A program made the translations under genes and the position numbers. A model generated the notes under the pieces. The model worked only from the letters and a program-made list of their open reading frames with translations, was not told the origin of the DNA and made no database searches. From positions 1 through 64,000 of the forward strand of contig JANQJS010000051.1 of the NCBI GenBank assembly GCA_028281535.1: 64,000 nt of DNA, written 5' to 3'. Source of the DNA: Sedimentisphaerales bacterium (lineage in GTDB: Bacteria > Planctomycetota > Phycisphaerae > Sedimentisphaerales > SM23-30). Shown piece after piece: positions 1 to 11,200 of this stretch (positions within the stretch are counted from its first letter, which is position 1; each line of letters opens with the position of its first letter).

Positions 1-2620
1 ACCATTAGCAACTGGGATAAAGACTAAATTACCCGCATCAATATCCGCTTTAGAAATCTCTTGGTTCAAGGTGACATCAGCACCACTTAATTTAAGGGAC
101 CCTACACTTTCCAACGTCGTGATCTTGACTTTACTTAAGGAATCACCATCAATATCACTAAAATTAAAATCACCCGCGGCAAATGTGTGGTTCGTATCTT
201 CATTCGTCGTCACCGTATTATTCGTGGCCGTAGGCGCATCATTCACCGCCGTGACATCAATCGTCATCGTATCTGCGGCCGCGGCATACGTTGTACCATC
301 ATGAACCTGGAAGCCAAACGTGTCATACGAGGAACCATTGCCATTAGCTACTGGGATAAAGACTAAATTACCCGCATCAATATCCGCCTTGCTAATCTCT
401 TGATTCAAGGTCACATCGGCACCGCTTAATTTAAGGGCACCCACACCTTCCAACGTCGTAATTTTTACTTTGCTTAGTGAATCACCATCGATATCACTAA
501 AGTTAAAATCACCCGCGGCAAATGTGTGGTTCGTATCTTCATTCGTCGTCACCGTATTATTCGTTGCCGTAGGTGCATCGTTCACCGCCGTCACATCAAT
601 CGTCATCGTATCGGCCGCAGCAGCATACGTCGTGCCATCATGAACCTGGAAGCCAAAGGTATCATAGCTGCTACCATTTGCATTCGCCACAGGAATAAAA
701 ACCAGGTTGCCTGCGTTAATATCTGCAACACTAATCTCCTGGTTCAAGGTCACATCAGCACCACTTAATTTAAGGGCACCTACACCTTCCAACGTCGTAA
801 TTTTTACTTTACTTAATGAATCACCGCTATCCACATCAGCGAAATTAAAGTCACCTGCGGCAAAGGTATGGTTCGTATCTTCATTCGTTGTCACCGTATT
901 ATTCGTGGCCGTAGGTGCATCATTCACCGCCGTCACATCAATCGTCATCGTGTCAGCAGCGGCAGCATAGGTCGTACCATCATGAACCTGGAAACCAAAC
1001 GTATCGTAACTACTGCCCTCGCCATCAGCGACTGGGATAAAGACTAGATTTCCGGCATCAATATCCGCCTTGCTAATCTCTTGATTCAAAGTCACATCGG
1101 CGCCACTTAATTTAAGGGCACCCACACCTTCCAAGGTCGTAATCTTAACTTTGCTTAAGGAATCACCATCCACATCACTGAAGTTAAAATCTGAAGCGCC
1201 GAAGGTATAATTGGTATCTTCATTAGTGGTGACTGTTTTATTCGTAGCGGTCGGAGCATCATTCACAGCCGTGACATCAATCGTCATCGTATCTGCCGCA
1301 GCAGCATACGTTGTACCATCATGAACCTGGAAACCAAATGTATCATAAGATGACCCATTTGCATCAGCGACAGGGATAAAAACCAGATTACCCGCATCAA
1401 TATCTGCCTTACTAATCTCTTGATTCAAGGTGACATCGGCACCACTTAATTTAAGGGCGCCCACACCTTCCAGGGTCGTAATCTTAACTTTACTTAGAGA
1501 ATCACCATCAATATCACTAAAGTTAAAATCACCGGCGGCAAACGTATGGTTTGTATCTTCATTCGTCGTCACCGTATTATTCGTTGCGGTTGGCGCATCA
1601 TTCACGGCGGTCACATCAATCGTCATCGTATCTGCCGCAGCAGCATACGTTGTACCATCATGAACCTGGAAACCAAACGTATCATAACTGCTACCATTCG
1701 CATTCGCGACGGGGATAAAGACCAGATTGCCCGCATCTATGTCTGCTTTACTGATCTCTTGGTTCAAAGTAACATCAGCACCACTTAATTTAAGAGAACC
1801 GACTCCTTCCAAAGTCGTAATCTTAACTTTGCTTAATGAATCACCATCCACATCACTGAAGTTAAAATCACCTGCGGCAAACGTATGATTGGTATCTTCA
1901 TTCGTCGTCACCGTATTGTTCGTTGCTGTAGGGGCATCATTGACCGCCGTCACATCAATCGTCATCGTATCTGCCGCAGCAGCATAAGTCGTGCCATCAT
2001 GAACCTGGAAGCCAAACGTGTCATAAGAAGAGCCGTTACCATCAGCCACAGGAACAAAAACTAAGTTACCAGCATCGATGTCCGCCTTGCTAATCTCTTG
2101 ATTCAAGGTCACATCGGCACCACTTAATTTAAGGGCGCCCACACCTTCCAGGGTCGTGATCTTGACTTTACTTAAGCTATCACCATCCACATCACTAAAG
2201 TTAAAATCACCGGCGGCAAACGTGTGGTTCGTGTCTTCATTCGTCGTCACCGTATTATTCGTTGCGGTTGGCGCATCATTCACTGCTGTCACATCGACCG
2301 TCATGGTATAAGCATCGGTGGAATATGCTGTACCATCATGAACCTGGAAACCATAACTATCATAACTTGCACCATTCGCATTGGCAACAGGCTCAAAGGT
2401 TAGTTTACCCGCCGCAATATCTGCATTGGTAATTTCCTGATTCAGTGTTACATCGCTGCCATTATATTTAAGAGCCCCCACACCTTCCAGGGTGGTAATT
2501 TTGACTTTACTTAATGAATCGCCATCCACATCTTTAAAATTAAAATCAGATACACTAAAAGTATAAGTGGTATCTTCATTCGTTGTGACCGTTTTATTAG
2601 ATGCGGTTGGCAGCACATTG
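1..2620 (-). repeat. In-frame tandem array of ~113-aa (339-bp) cadherin-like repeats, at least 7 near-identical copies, continuing past the left edge
   Basis: The landmark 'tcgtcatcgt' (or its variant) recurs at 261, 600, 942, 1281, 1620, 1959 and 2298: spacing 339, 342, 339, 339, 339, 339. Two more diverged copies lie at about 3300-3960. Confidence 0.9.
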
Positions 2621-5600
2621 TTATAAATACTGGCAATTTCACCAGCTTCCAATGCACGATCGTACAGTCGAATATCATCCATGCTACCATCAAAACCACG
2701 ATCAACATTTCCATCATTCCACGCACCAAAATCCACACCAGCAGCAAACAAATTGTTACCATTAAAATCACTGCCACCATCGGTATAGGTTTTATCCAAG
2801 GCACCATCAAAGTAAAACTTAACTGTCTGGTTGGATTTATCCCAAGTCACAGCGACATGAATCCATTGATTTAGATCACCAGCGCCAAACACCTTACTAC
2901 TGCTGATTTCACCATCACCACTTTCACGAGACCCGAAGGTCAATGTATGATTGTTAGCCCAAAATAATTGGGCACCATTGGATGATTCATCTGAAGTAAA
3001 TAGATATTCCTCTTGCGTACCCGACTGCAAATTAGTCATATAGATCCAGGTAGTGAAAGTTAGTTCTGTGAACGTTCCCAGATCATCTGTCACATCGACA
3101 ATATCTCCCCCATCAAAATCCATGGCATAATCACCAATTTTACCAGACACCCAACTAGGATCTGTCCCATCAGAGGTACCATCATCCCCTCGAGTACCAT
3201 TATCAGCACCGCTGGAATCAGCTGTTGCTGAATCGGCTAATGACTGCCCAGTTCCTTCATCCATTTTTAAATGAACGCGTAAATTAGCATCAGCAGTCAC
3301 ATCTAAGGTATAGGTATTCGCACTGGCGGAATAAGTGGTTCCATCATGAACTTGAAACTGGAATGAATCATACGTGGTACCGGTTTCTCCGGCAACAGGA
3401 TAAAATATCAGCTTACCAGCATCAAGATCCGCTTTGGTAATTTCCTGATTTAAGGTAACAGCAGTCCCGTTGTATATCAATTGCCCTGTCGTTTCTAGTG
3501 TCGTAATTTTAACTTTACTGATGGTATCACCAGAATCAACGTCACTAAACCCAAAATCTTCTGAGCCAAATACTAAACCATCATCCCCCAAAACCGTTGC
3601 CGTATCATCAGCTCCTGTCGGTGCATCATTCACTGCGGTAACATCCTGGGTAATCGTATAAGCAGAACTGGAATATTCAGTACCATCATGTACTTTAAAC
3701 TGCCAGGTGGCATAACCAGAGCCATTGGCATTACTCGCTGGAGCAAAGGTCAATTTACCCGCGTCAATGTCTGCTTTGGTAATTTCCTGATTGAGTGTGA
3801 CATCCGTACCGTTATATTCAAGATCACCGACACTTTCCAATGTCGTAATCTGAACTTTACTCATCGGATCACTATCACCATCGGAATAGCCAAAATCTGC
3901 AGCCGTTACCGTATACGTGGTATCCTCATTGGATGTAATGGTTTTATTGGCCCCCGTTGGTGCCGCATTGGCACTAGGATCATAATTATAGAGGTCATTG
4001 ATTTCAGAACTGCTCAAAACACGATTATAAACGCGCAAATCATCCATCAAGCCATCGAAAAACGCTTCTCGAGTCCCTGTATCGCTCCATGCTCCAATAT
4101 CAAAATCACCCAGATTGATATCAGTCGATATATTGGCTGTAAGCTCAGATCCAACCTGGGCACCATCGATATACATATAAAAGGAATCAGCTGAATCATC
4201 CCACGTGAATGCTACGTGAGTCCAGGATCCATCCGGAGCATCATAATCTGCATGGTCTCCAAAAAACTCTGTTGCACCCGCCCCATTATGGTATAGTTCT
4301 AGAGTGTTACCTACATCCAATGACCAATGGATATCTTTATTATCATCATCGTTACTCCCAATGATCATCCCGATATTACCTGTTGTCGATTCAGGCTTAA
4401 TCCAAACCGCCATCGTAACGTCATCCATGTCATTAGAATAAGATGCAGATACATATTCACTTTGATTTTTCTCAAAATCAATTGCGTTACCAAATTTACC
4501 AGCAACCCATTGCGGTGTATTGACCAAAGTACCATCCGCACCGGCACCCGCACTCCCCTGGTTATCTGCGGTTGTTCCGGATGATTCATCGAATGCGTAG
4601 TAAAGAACTAAATCGGAGGTAATATCCAAACTACCGGCATAAGCGAGAATTTCATTCTCGTTGTATTTCATATCCAAACCAGTGGCTAACTCTGCTTTGG
4701 CATTCTGAGAGGCGACCTCTAATTCCCAGTCACCCCCTTGACCTGTGATATCATTGGATGCAAATACATCGCCACCTGTCACTGCGGCTAAAGTATCCAG
4801 CAGGCCTTGACCTTCGCCAGAATGATCGACCACATTACAACCCATCAGATAAATGTTGCCATCCTCTGTCATGTTTTCACCCAGCTGCATCCAGATCTCA
4901 TGTTGGTCAGCAACCATTTCCTGGGTAACATAATCAGTGCCTAACTGGAATTGACCTGTACTACCGTGAGAAAAGAGGGTCAATGAATCAATATCGCCAT
5001 CACGATCCTCTGCCAGGTCAATCACTTTGGTAAGAATTTCAATCGACGATTCAGCATTGCCATCAAATTCGATTATCTCGACACCATCTTCGATGCTATT
5101 GCGCAGCGTTTCTGCATCATCCAACGATGTATCAATTAACACAATATCAAACGAAGCTTGTGCTGTTTCTGTAACGTTGAACTGATCATTCTTGTCAGGA
5201 ACTGCGACATCAGTTGTGGTAAATGTTCCAAGTTTTCCAGAAGAAACGACAGACTCAACACCATCTTCAATCGCCAGCTCTGTTGTATCAACATCCGTGA
5301 ATAAAAATAGTCCAGGTTGGCCTTCAGTAGTAATAAATTCACCACCGACAGGTTCATTTGGCAGAGCTTCTCCTGTAACAATTTTTTCGATATTGGTATG
5401 TTCAATGGTAAACGTTTCACTACTGGTTTGGACCTGGATAGTATTTTCATCCACTTCAGTCACATAATCTTCAGGATATGCTGAGAGATCGAGAACATCT
5501 TTTCCTTTACCACCATCCACTTCAATCACATCACCATCTTGTCCACCAACAATCTGGATGGTATCTTTGCCTTTACCACCATCGACCTTATCACTGCCTT

Positions 5601-5994
5601 CACCAGCAATGATGACATCATTCCCTTTACCACCGTCAAGGATATCGTTCCCAGAATTACCTATCAGGGTATCGTTACCTTTACCACCCAGGAGCCAATC
5701 ATCGCCACTTTCACCAAAGAGTTCATCGTTGCCTTTGAGTCCATCGAAGAAATCATCGCCTTGGGTGCCAAGGATTAAATCATCGGAGTTAGTCGGGGTT
5801 TCGATAGGCGCATCTTCCACCGGATCAATCCAAGTGGTGCTAAGCATGATGCGAGCTTCAAGTTGTTCTCCCCCGGAGAGTGTTTGTTTGGGATCTTTGG
5901 GTTGCTCAGGTTCGAGCGGCCGGGTCCTTTTTCGAGTCCGTTTGCTTTGCTTTTTACTGCGTTTTGCCATTTCGTCTCTCAACTTCTTGAACAT
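1..5994 (-). CDS. Giant repeat-containing surface/adhesin-like protein, partial (runs off the left edge): LEPR-like motif, RTX-type Ca-binding repeats, DUF4347-like region, two LamG-like regions, cadherin-like repeats
   Basis: Read on the minus strand: MFKKLRDEMAKRSKKQSKRTRKRTRPLEPEQPKDPKQTLSGGEQLEARIMLSTTWIDP... then GGKGNDTLIGNSGNDILDGGKGND..., then a FDIVLIDTSLDDAETL...LTLFSHGSTGQFQLG...IYLMGCNVVDHSGEGQGLLDTLAAVTGGDVFASND region typical of DUF4347, then repeats 'DVDGDSLSKVKITTLEGVGALKLSGADVTLNQEISKADIDAGNLVFVPVADGNGSSYDTFGFQVHDGTTYAAAADTMTIDVTAVNDAPTATNNTVTTNEDTNHTF'. Codon phase checked at several repeat units (positions divisible by 3). Not in the supplied ORF track, presumably because no stop lies in the window. 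Confidence 0.9.
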   Translation of the reverse strand, partial: MFKKLRDEMAKRSKKQSKRTRKRTRPLEPEQPKDPKQTLSGGEQLEARIMLSTTWIDPVEDAPIETPTNSDDLILGTQGDDFFDGLKGNDELFGESGDDWLLGGKGNDTLIGNSGNDILDGGKGNDVIIAGEGSDKVDGGKGKDTIQIVGGQDGDVIEVDGGKGKDVLDLSAYPEDYVTEVDENTIQVQTSSETFTIEHTNIEKIVTGEALPNEPVGGEFITTEGQPGLFLFTDVDTTELAIEDGVESVVSSGKLGTFTTTDVAVPDKNDQFNVTETAQASFDIVLIDTSLDDAETLRNSIEDGVEIIEFDGNAESSIEILTKVIDLAEDRDGDIDSLTLFSHGSTGQFQLGTDYVTQEMVADQHEIWMQLGENMTEDGNIYLMGCNVVDHSGEGQGLLDTLAAVTGGDVFASNDITGQGGDWELEVASQNAKAELATGLDMKYNENEILAYAGSLDITSDLVLYYAFDESSGTTADNQGSAGAGADGTLVNTPQWVAGKFGNAIDFEKNQSEYVSASYSNDMDDVTMAVWIKPESTTGNIGMIIGSNDDDNKDIHWSLDVGNTLELYHNGAGATEFFGDHADYDAPDGSWTHVAFTWDDSADSFYMYIDGAQVGSELTANISTDINLGDFDIGAWSDTGTREAFFDGLMDDLRVYNRVLSSSEINDLYNYDPSANAAPTGANKTITSNEDTTYTVTAADFGYSDGDSDPMSKVQITTLESVGDLEYNGTDVTLNQEITKADIDAGKLTFAPASNANGSGYATWQFKVHDGTEYSSSAYTITQDVTAVNDAPTGADDTATVLGDDGLVFGSEDFGFSDVDSGDTISKVKITTLETTGQLIYNGTAVTLNQEITKADLDAGKLIFYPVAGETGTTYDSFQFQVHDGTTYSASANTYTLDVTADANLRVHLKMDEGTGQSLADSATADSSGADNGTRGDDGTSDGTDPSWVSGKIGDYAMDFDGGDIVDVTDDLGTFTELTFTTWIYMTNLQSGTQEEYLFTSDESSNGAQLFWANNHTLTFGSRESGDGEISSSKVFGAGDLNQWIHVAVTWDKSNQTVKFYFDGALDKTYTDGGSDFNGNNLFAAGVDFGAWNDGNVDRGFDGSMDDIRLYDRALEAGEIASIYNNVLPTASNKTVTTNEDTTYTFSVSDFNFKDVDGDSLSKVKITTLEGVGALKYNGSDVTLNQEITNADIAAGKLTFEPVANANGASYDSYGFQVHDGTAYSTDAYTMTVDVTAVNDAPTATNNTVTTNEDTNHTFAAGDFNFSDVDGDSLSKVKITTLEGVGALKLSGADVTLNQEISKADIDAGNLVFVPVADGNGSSYDTFGFQVHDGTTYAAAADTMTIDVTAVNDAPTATNNTVTTNEDTNHTFAAGDFNFSDVDGDSLSKVKITTLEGVGSLKLSGADVTLNQEISKADIDAGNLVFIPVANANGSSYDTFGFQVHDGTTYAAAADTMTIDVTAVNDAPTATNNTVTTNEDTNHTFAAGDFNFSDIDGDSLSKVKITTLEGVGALKLSGADVTLNQEISKADIDAGNLVFIPVADANGSSYDTFGFQVHDGTTYAAAADTMTIDVTAVNDAPTATNKTVTTNEDTNYTFGASDFNFSDVDGDSLSKVKITTLEGVGALKLSGADVTLNQEISKADIDAGNLVFIPVADGEGSSYDTFGFQVHDGTTYAAAADTMTIDVTAVNDAPTATNNTVTTNEDTNHTFAAGDFNFADVDSGDSLSKVKITTLEGVGALKLSGADVTLNQEISVADINAGNLVFIPVANANGSSYDTFGFQVHDGTTYAAAADTMTIDVTAVNDAPTATNNTVTTNEDTNHTFAAGDFNFSDIDGDSLSKVKITTLEGVGALKLSGADVTLNQEISKADIDAGNLVFIPVANGNGSSYDTFGFQVHDGTTYAAAADTMTIDVTAVNDAPTATNNTVTTNEDTNHTFAAGDFNFSDIDGDSLSKVKITTLESVGSLKLSGADVTLNQEISKADIDAGNLVFIPVANG

Positions 5995-6484
5995 TATTGG
6001 ACAAGCCTCCTGAGGCAACTGCGCATTTAACTAACCATAAAATATAAACCCTTTTAAAACCATATATGCGCAAGTTATAACAATAGAAAAAGAGTTTTTC
6101 TTACTCTGTATATGGGCCTGAGAGCGGGTTTTATTAACTAGATAAACCAGATAAAATAGAGATTGTCGAAAAAGTCCAAAGGTGTAAACAACAGGAATCC
6201 TACAAATAGAACAAACCCCACATTCCAAATAAATTTCAGCTTCTCGATACTGATATCCCCCTTTTTATATTAGGACCTTTGCCTTTAATATTGAAAATTA
6301 ATTCATCGCTTCCTCGAGAATCGTCTTATCGGTCGACTCATAATGTTAGTCTATTATGATTATAACGATGATGATTTTCTTCTAAGGATTTTGAGTATTC
6401 ATCCGAACTTGAATTACCGATAAGCCTTTTGTAGAATGATTCTCGAATTAATGAACAACAAAGCAATAAGAAATATCAATTAAT

Positions 6485-7768
6485 ATGAATCTAGCATTTA
6501 TCGATCAGCCCATTAGCCGCGTCGTTTTACCAGAAGATGATCAACCATTCAGAGGCGGCTCAATTAGTTTATGGGGTTACCATATCTCTCGCCATTGCGC
6601 GGCAGCAGAGCACAATGTCTACGCTTATTCAAGGCAATACAATGATGTCAGGCTCTCCAAAGATATCGAAGGCGTTCATTATGAAATCATGTCAGACATG
6701 GGCGACGAACGACGCATCTCAATCGATAAACGTCTAAAGCCAATAAAGAATTTATTTGGCCTAGGTAAAAACCCTAGAAAACCCTATTACTTTGCACCTT
6801 GGTTCTATCGCAATTTTGCCCTGCAAGTTGCCAAACATCTCCAGGAAACCAAATGTGACATTGCACAAATTACAAATTTCCCCCATCTCATTCCCATATT
6901 ACGAGAATATAATCCAACCACAAAAATTATCTTACACATGCAATGTGAATGGGTCAAACAAATGGAAGAAAGCCTGATCCGTCCTGGCCTGGACCAGTGC
7001 GATATGATCACAGGTTGCAGCCAATGGGTCATAGACAAGATTGTTGAACGTTTTCCAGAATATCAAAATAAGTCATTTAACCTACACAACGGCGTCGATA
7101 CCGACTATTTTGTACCCACTGATGATCTTTCCGAAGTGTCTGATTCTGAAATCGTATTTATTGGAAGAGTTTCACCTGAACGCGGCGCACACACGTTATT
7201 AGAAGCGTTTAACTTAGTACTTGAAGAAGTCCCCAATGCAAAATTAAAAATGATTGGATCATACAATTCAGTGCCACGAGAATATCTCGTCGATGTTACT
7301 GATGATCCATTGATGCATGAAATGCGAAAATATTACAAAGAAGGAAGCAATCTTTATTACGATTACGCCAAGTCGATTCCAACACCACAGGCCAATGAAC
7401 GCATCACCTGGATATCAGATTTACCCCAAGTCGAGCTACTCAAGCAATATCAGCAGGCTGCTATTTTCACTTTTCCATCTCTGATTGAAGAACCATTTGG
7501 CATGCCAATCATCGAAGCCATGGCATGTGGCAAACCTGTCATTAGCACCGATGGAGGTGGCATTCCAGAATTTCTGCACGATGGCGAAAATGGCCTGCTC
7601 GTGCCACGAAATGATCCACAAGCTTTAGCTCAGGCATTCATCAAATTACTAAACGAACCACAAACCAGAGATGGCATGGGTAAAAAAGGCAGAGACTTAG
7701 TCGCCTCCGATTTCTCCTGGAAACAGATTGCCAAAAACTACTTAAACCTTATCGAAAACCACCTCTAA
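6485..7768 (+). CDS. Glycosyltransferase family 4
   Basis: C-terminal GT-B signature 'IFTFPSLIEEPFGMPIIEAMACGKPVISTDGGGIPEFLHDGENGLLVPRNDPQALAQAF'; 'IVFIGRVSPERGAHTLLEAF'. Confidence 0.9.
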   Translation: MNLAFIDQPISRVVLPEDDQPFRGGSISLWGYHISRHCAAAEHNVYAYSRQYNDVRLSKDIEGVHYEIMSDMGDERRISIDKRLKPIKNLFGLGKNPRKPYYFAPWFYRNFALQVAKHLQETKCDIAQITNFPHLIPILREYNPTTKIILHMQCEWVKQMEESLIRPGLDQCDMITGCSQWVIDKIVERFPEYQNKSFNLHNGVDTDYFVPTDDLSEVSDSEIVFIGRVSPERGAHTLLEAFNLVLEEVPNAKLKMIGSYNSVPREYLVDVTDDPLMHEMRKYYKEGSNLYYDYAKSIPTPQANERITWISDLPQVELLKQYQQAAIFTFPSLIEEPFGMPIIEAMACGKPVISTDGGGIPEFLHDGENGLLVPRNDPQALAQAFIKLLNEPQTRDGMGKKGRDLVASDFSWKQIAKNYLNLIENHL

Positions 7769-7810
7769 AGCTTAAAAATACAAACATCCATTTGATAAAT
7801 TCGCATCTCA

Positions 7811-7838
7811 TTTCAAGGATATTTTCCTTGAAAATTTT
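7811..7838 (+). terminator. Possible rho-independent-like hairpin downstream of the GT4 gene
   Basis: Perfect 9-bp inverted repeat TTTCAAGGA-tattt-TCCTTGAAA followed by a short A/T tract (AAAATTTT's run is only 4 T); AT-rich stem, so moderate support. Confidence 0.4.
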
Positions 7839-8067
7839 GGCTATTCGACTATAATTTATACAGGTTGAATGGGAACTCTCATAGTAATTTGACAACGTTT
7901 TTTGCGCGCGATTTACCTGAAGCAAACGCCAAAATTGGTAGGCGAAAAACACTGGAATAATCGTTCCATTAATGCAAAAACCCATGAATTATTGGACCTC
8001 GCTTAAAAAAAAATTAAGTCAAAAGACCCAATAGGATTTTAGGGGCAAAGATGGGATTTCTTAATAC

Positions 8068-8117
8068 CTGTTGGACATGTAAGTTATGAGTATTATCAAG
8101 TTTCTTTCGTCCAACAG
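8068..8117 (+). other. Inverted repeat in the long leader of the 8237 gene
   Basis: CTGTTGGAC (8068-8076) and GTCCAACAG (8109-8117) are exact reverse complements. Confidence 0.4.
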
Positions 8118-8168
8118 TGAGCCTTATTTGACATTTAAATCACCGAGCTGTACAATTTTAAATAATGG

Positions 8169-8200
8169 CCTGTCAAAAACTTAACGATAATTAAGACAGG
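8169..8200 (+). other. Second imperfect inverted repeat in the same leader
   Basis: CCTGTC...TTAA-cgataa-TTAAGACAGG, a stem with a 6-nt bulge. Confidence 0.35.
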
Positions 8201-8236
8201 TGAGTAGCAACAGGAGAAAGCGAACCCAAAGGGAAT

Positions 8237-11200
8237 GTGATCAATCGCATGAAATTTAGTTATCAGACATCAAAGCAAGCCATGCTTACATGGATCATTT
8301 GCAGTACGTTCGTCACAACGTTATCTGCCAATGTCATCGATGTATGGTATGGGCTTAATCAAAATTTTGGCAACCTCGGAAACGCACAAAAATGGGTCAA
8401 CATTCTGGGCAATGTGTCGGATTCACAAAATCTTACCTCGCTTGAATTTTCACTCAACGGCGGCGGCTACCAAAGTTTAACCATCGGCCCTGGCACAGGC
8501 AGCGCAACAGATCGTCGTACATACGAAGCTGGTGATTTCATCATAGAAATTGACAAAGATGTTTTGCTCAACGGCGTAAACTCTGTCACTATTCGTGCAA
8601 CCAACAACCTCGCACAAATTACAACAGAAACAGTAACGCTAAATTATACCGCCGGCACGATCTGGCCAGAAAGCCCCTCAATTGATTGGAGCATCGTCAC
8701 AAACTTGCAAGACGTTTCCCAAATTGTGGATGGCAAATGGGCCGCTGACCCAAACGGCATACGCACAACTCAAGTCGGCTACGACCGACTCGTTGCCATC
8801 GGCGATATGACCTGGGACGATTACGAAATTTTAACGTCGTTCACGGTTCACTCGTCTAATGATTCAATCATCGGGCAACTACCAAGCGTTCACCCTGCTA
8901 TAGGCATCATCATGCGTTGGCAAGGACATACCAACTCACCGGTTACTTGCAGCCAACCTCACTGTGGATGGCTCCCAGAAACCGGAACGATCTGGTTTGA
9001 GTGGGACGCTGGCGGTGGAATCGCTGTAAGCAGTGTAACCTACTCAGGATTAGATCCTCTACAATTTCACACAAAATATCATGTAAGATTCCGTGTGGAA
9101 GATTTACCCAATAATGATCCAGAATACCGCACAAAAATCTGGCTCGACGGTCAGCCTGAACCTGTCAATTGGCAAGTGACAGGCATTGTCCCCTCGACAA
9201 ATACAACAGGGTCATTACTTCTGGTCGCTCACCAGGTGGACATGACCTTTGGCGATGTAACAATTACCTCATTAGCAGATGATGTCCCCCCCGTTATTAG
9301 CAATGTCCAGACATCCACAACAGATGTCTCAGCAACCGTTCAATGGGATACAAACGAATCAGCAAATAGCCAGGTTGCATATGGACTGACAAATGGTTAT
9401 GAATTGGGAACCATTTCCGCACCCGACTTTGTAATGTCTCATAGCTTGCAAATTCCAGGCTTGTCACCCAACACACTGTACCATTATCAAATTACGTCGA
9501 CAGACCCGGATACCAATAGCACATCAACGACGGATGCCACATTTACCACGCAACCACCTGATGTTACTCCACCGATTATTTCGAATCTACAAGCTTCCCC
9601 CGGAACGACCACAACAACGATTACCTGGACGACTGATGAACCAGCAACAACAGAATTGAAGTATGGTCTTTGCGTGGACTATGGCCTTGGAACTTATTCA
9701 GATCCTAACCTGGTCACAAATCACAAAGTGACGCTCTCAGGATTAAATGTGAATACGCTTCACCATTTCCTGGCATCTTCCAGAGATTTCAATGGCAATA
9801 AAGCAAATTCACAAGATACAACTTTTGCAACCTTAACGGCATTATACTTGGAGAACTTCAATGCCTATTCCCCTGGAGATGATCCATTGAACTGGCAAGA
9901 CACCACGGTCAGTTATGGCCTAGGGATCAATGATGCTAATTTCAAGATTTTTCAGGATCTAGGTGATACTGTTTTTGGAACGGATCTTACACTAGCTAAT
10001 ATTCATTCCCATTATTCAACAGCAGAATCTCCAACCTGGACAAATTATGAATTTTCAGGTCGCATTAAATTTACCAACCCTTGGGGCTCGATTGGGGTCA
10101 CATTCTTCTCAGATTACCCCAACAGTATGAATTATTATCGTTTGTATCGTAATAACTTTACAAATTACCACATTACAACCCGAGGCACCTCATTGACAGG
10201 TGGCACTAACGATAGCGGCGTCGATGCCCAAGAAAATCTATGGTATCGATATAGAATTCAAGTTGAAGACACCGGCACTCAAACGAATATTCGCGGCAGA
10301 GTATGGCAGGAAGGCACCTCTGAACCTGAGACATGGCCTATTGACTGCTATGACGATTCTGTTACTCGTTTGACTAGCGGCACCATCGGACTTTATTCGT
10401 TATCTAATGCCAGCAAATATTGGGATGATTTAGAGGTTAGAAGCCTCAACGCTTCCAATCTAGCCCCCCCTCTGCTTGTGCAAACCAGCTTTGAGTCAAA
10501 TCAAGGGTTTACAGGTTATTCTCCAGGTGCAGATCCAAATTTAATTACAAATGTAACAGACAACGATGGTATCAATTACACTTCAAATGATGGCGCTAGA
10601 ATTTGGAACAATGCCAGCGTTCCACCAGATGGCACGCAAGCGTTGGTCTTAGGTTGGCTTGATCCAAATGACTCAATTGAAATCACGATTCCAGGAACAA
10701 CTCATGGCGTTTCTACTGTACAATTTGATTACGCCAGTTTATCTTCTCAAACAAATTCGATTCTCTCGGTTAGTTATGATGAAAATCTTGGTGCAGGCTG
10801 GGTCGAATCTTGGAATGAACCAGTTGTTGGTGCTGATCCTAACTGGATGGTCAAGCCATGGAAAACCATCACGGCTCCAATATTTATGCTTGGCGATGTC
10901 GATATTCTGATCAAAAATACAGGAACACAAGGCGTCGTCATTGATAACCTGATTATCAATGATAACCGATGTGTGAATTATTTGCCCCAATTCACACAAA
11001 ATCCATTAGCTAAACCCGCTGCAATTGAAACAAATTTATATCTAGAATCCATTGCAAATGATGCCATGGATCCCAATTCAACGGACACCCTAACTTTTAC
11101 AAAGTTATCTGGAGATCCTTGGCTTAGCATAGATCCCAATGGCGTATTAAGTGGAACACCTCTTGATTCAAATGTCGGAGAAAATGCGTTCACGGTTCAG

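Noticed and set aside
71-1788. Plus-strand ORFs in the repeat region (71..304, 526..768, 707..970, 1430..1663, 1546..1788)
   Set aside because: They are the antisense shadow of the 339-bp repeats in the minus-strand adhesin; they recur with the repeat period and have no independent coding signal.
1-2620. Periodic repeats as a CRISPR array or satellite
   Set aside because: The whole 339-bp unit is conserved and stays in one reading frame; there are no short repeats with unique spacers.
2511-5450. Minus-strand ORFs 2511..2810, 4365..4589 and 5136..5450
   Set aside because: Out of frame with the long minus ORF that covers the whole region; low-complexity products without recognisable domains.
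8160-8236. Known riboswitch (for example c-di-GMP type) in the 8237 leader
   Set aside because: I could not match a consensus core by eye; kept only as a possible unnamed structured leader.
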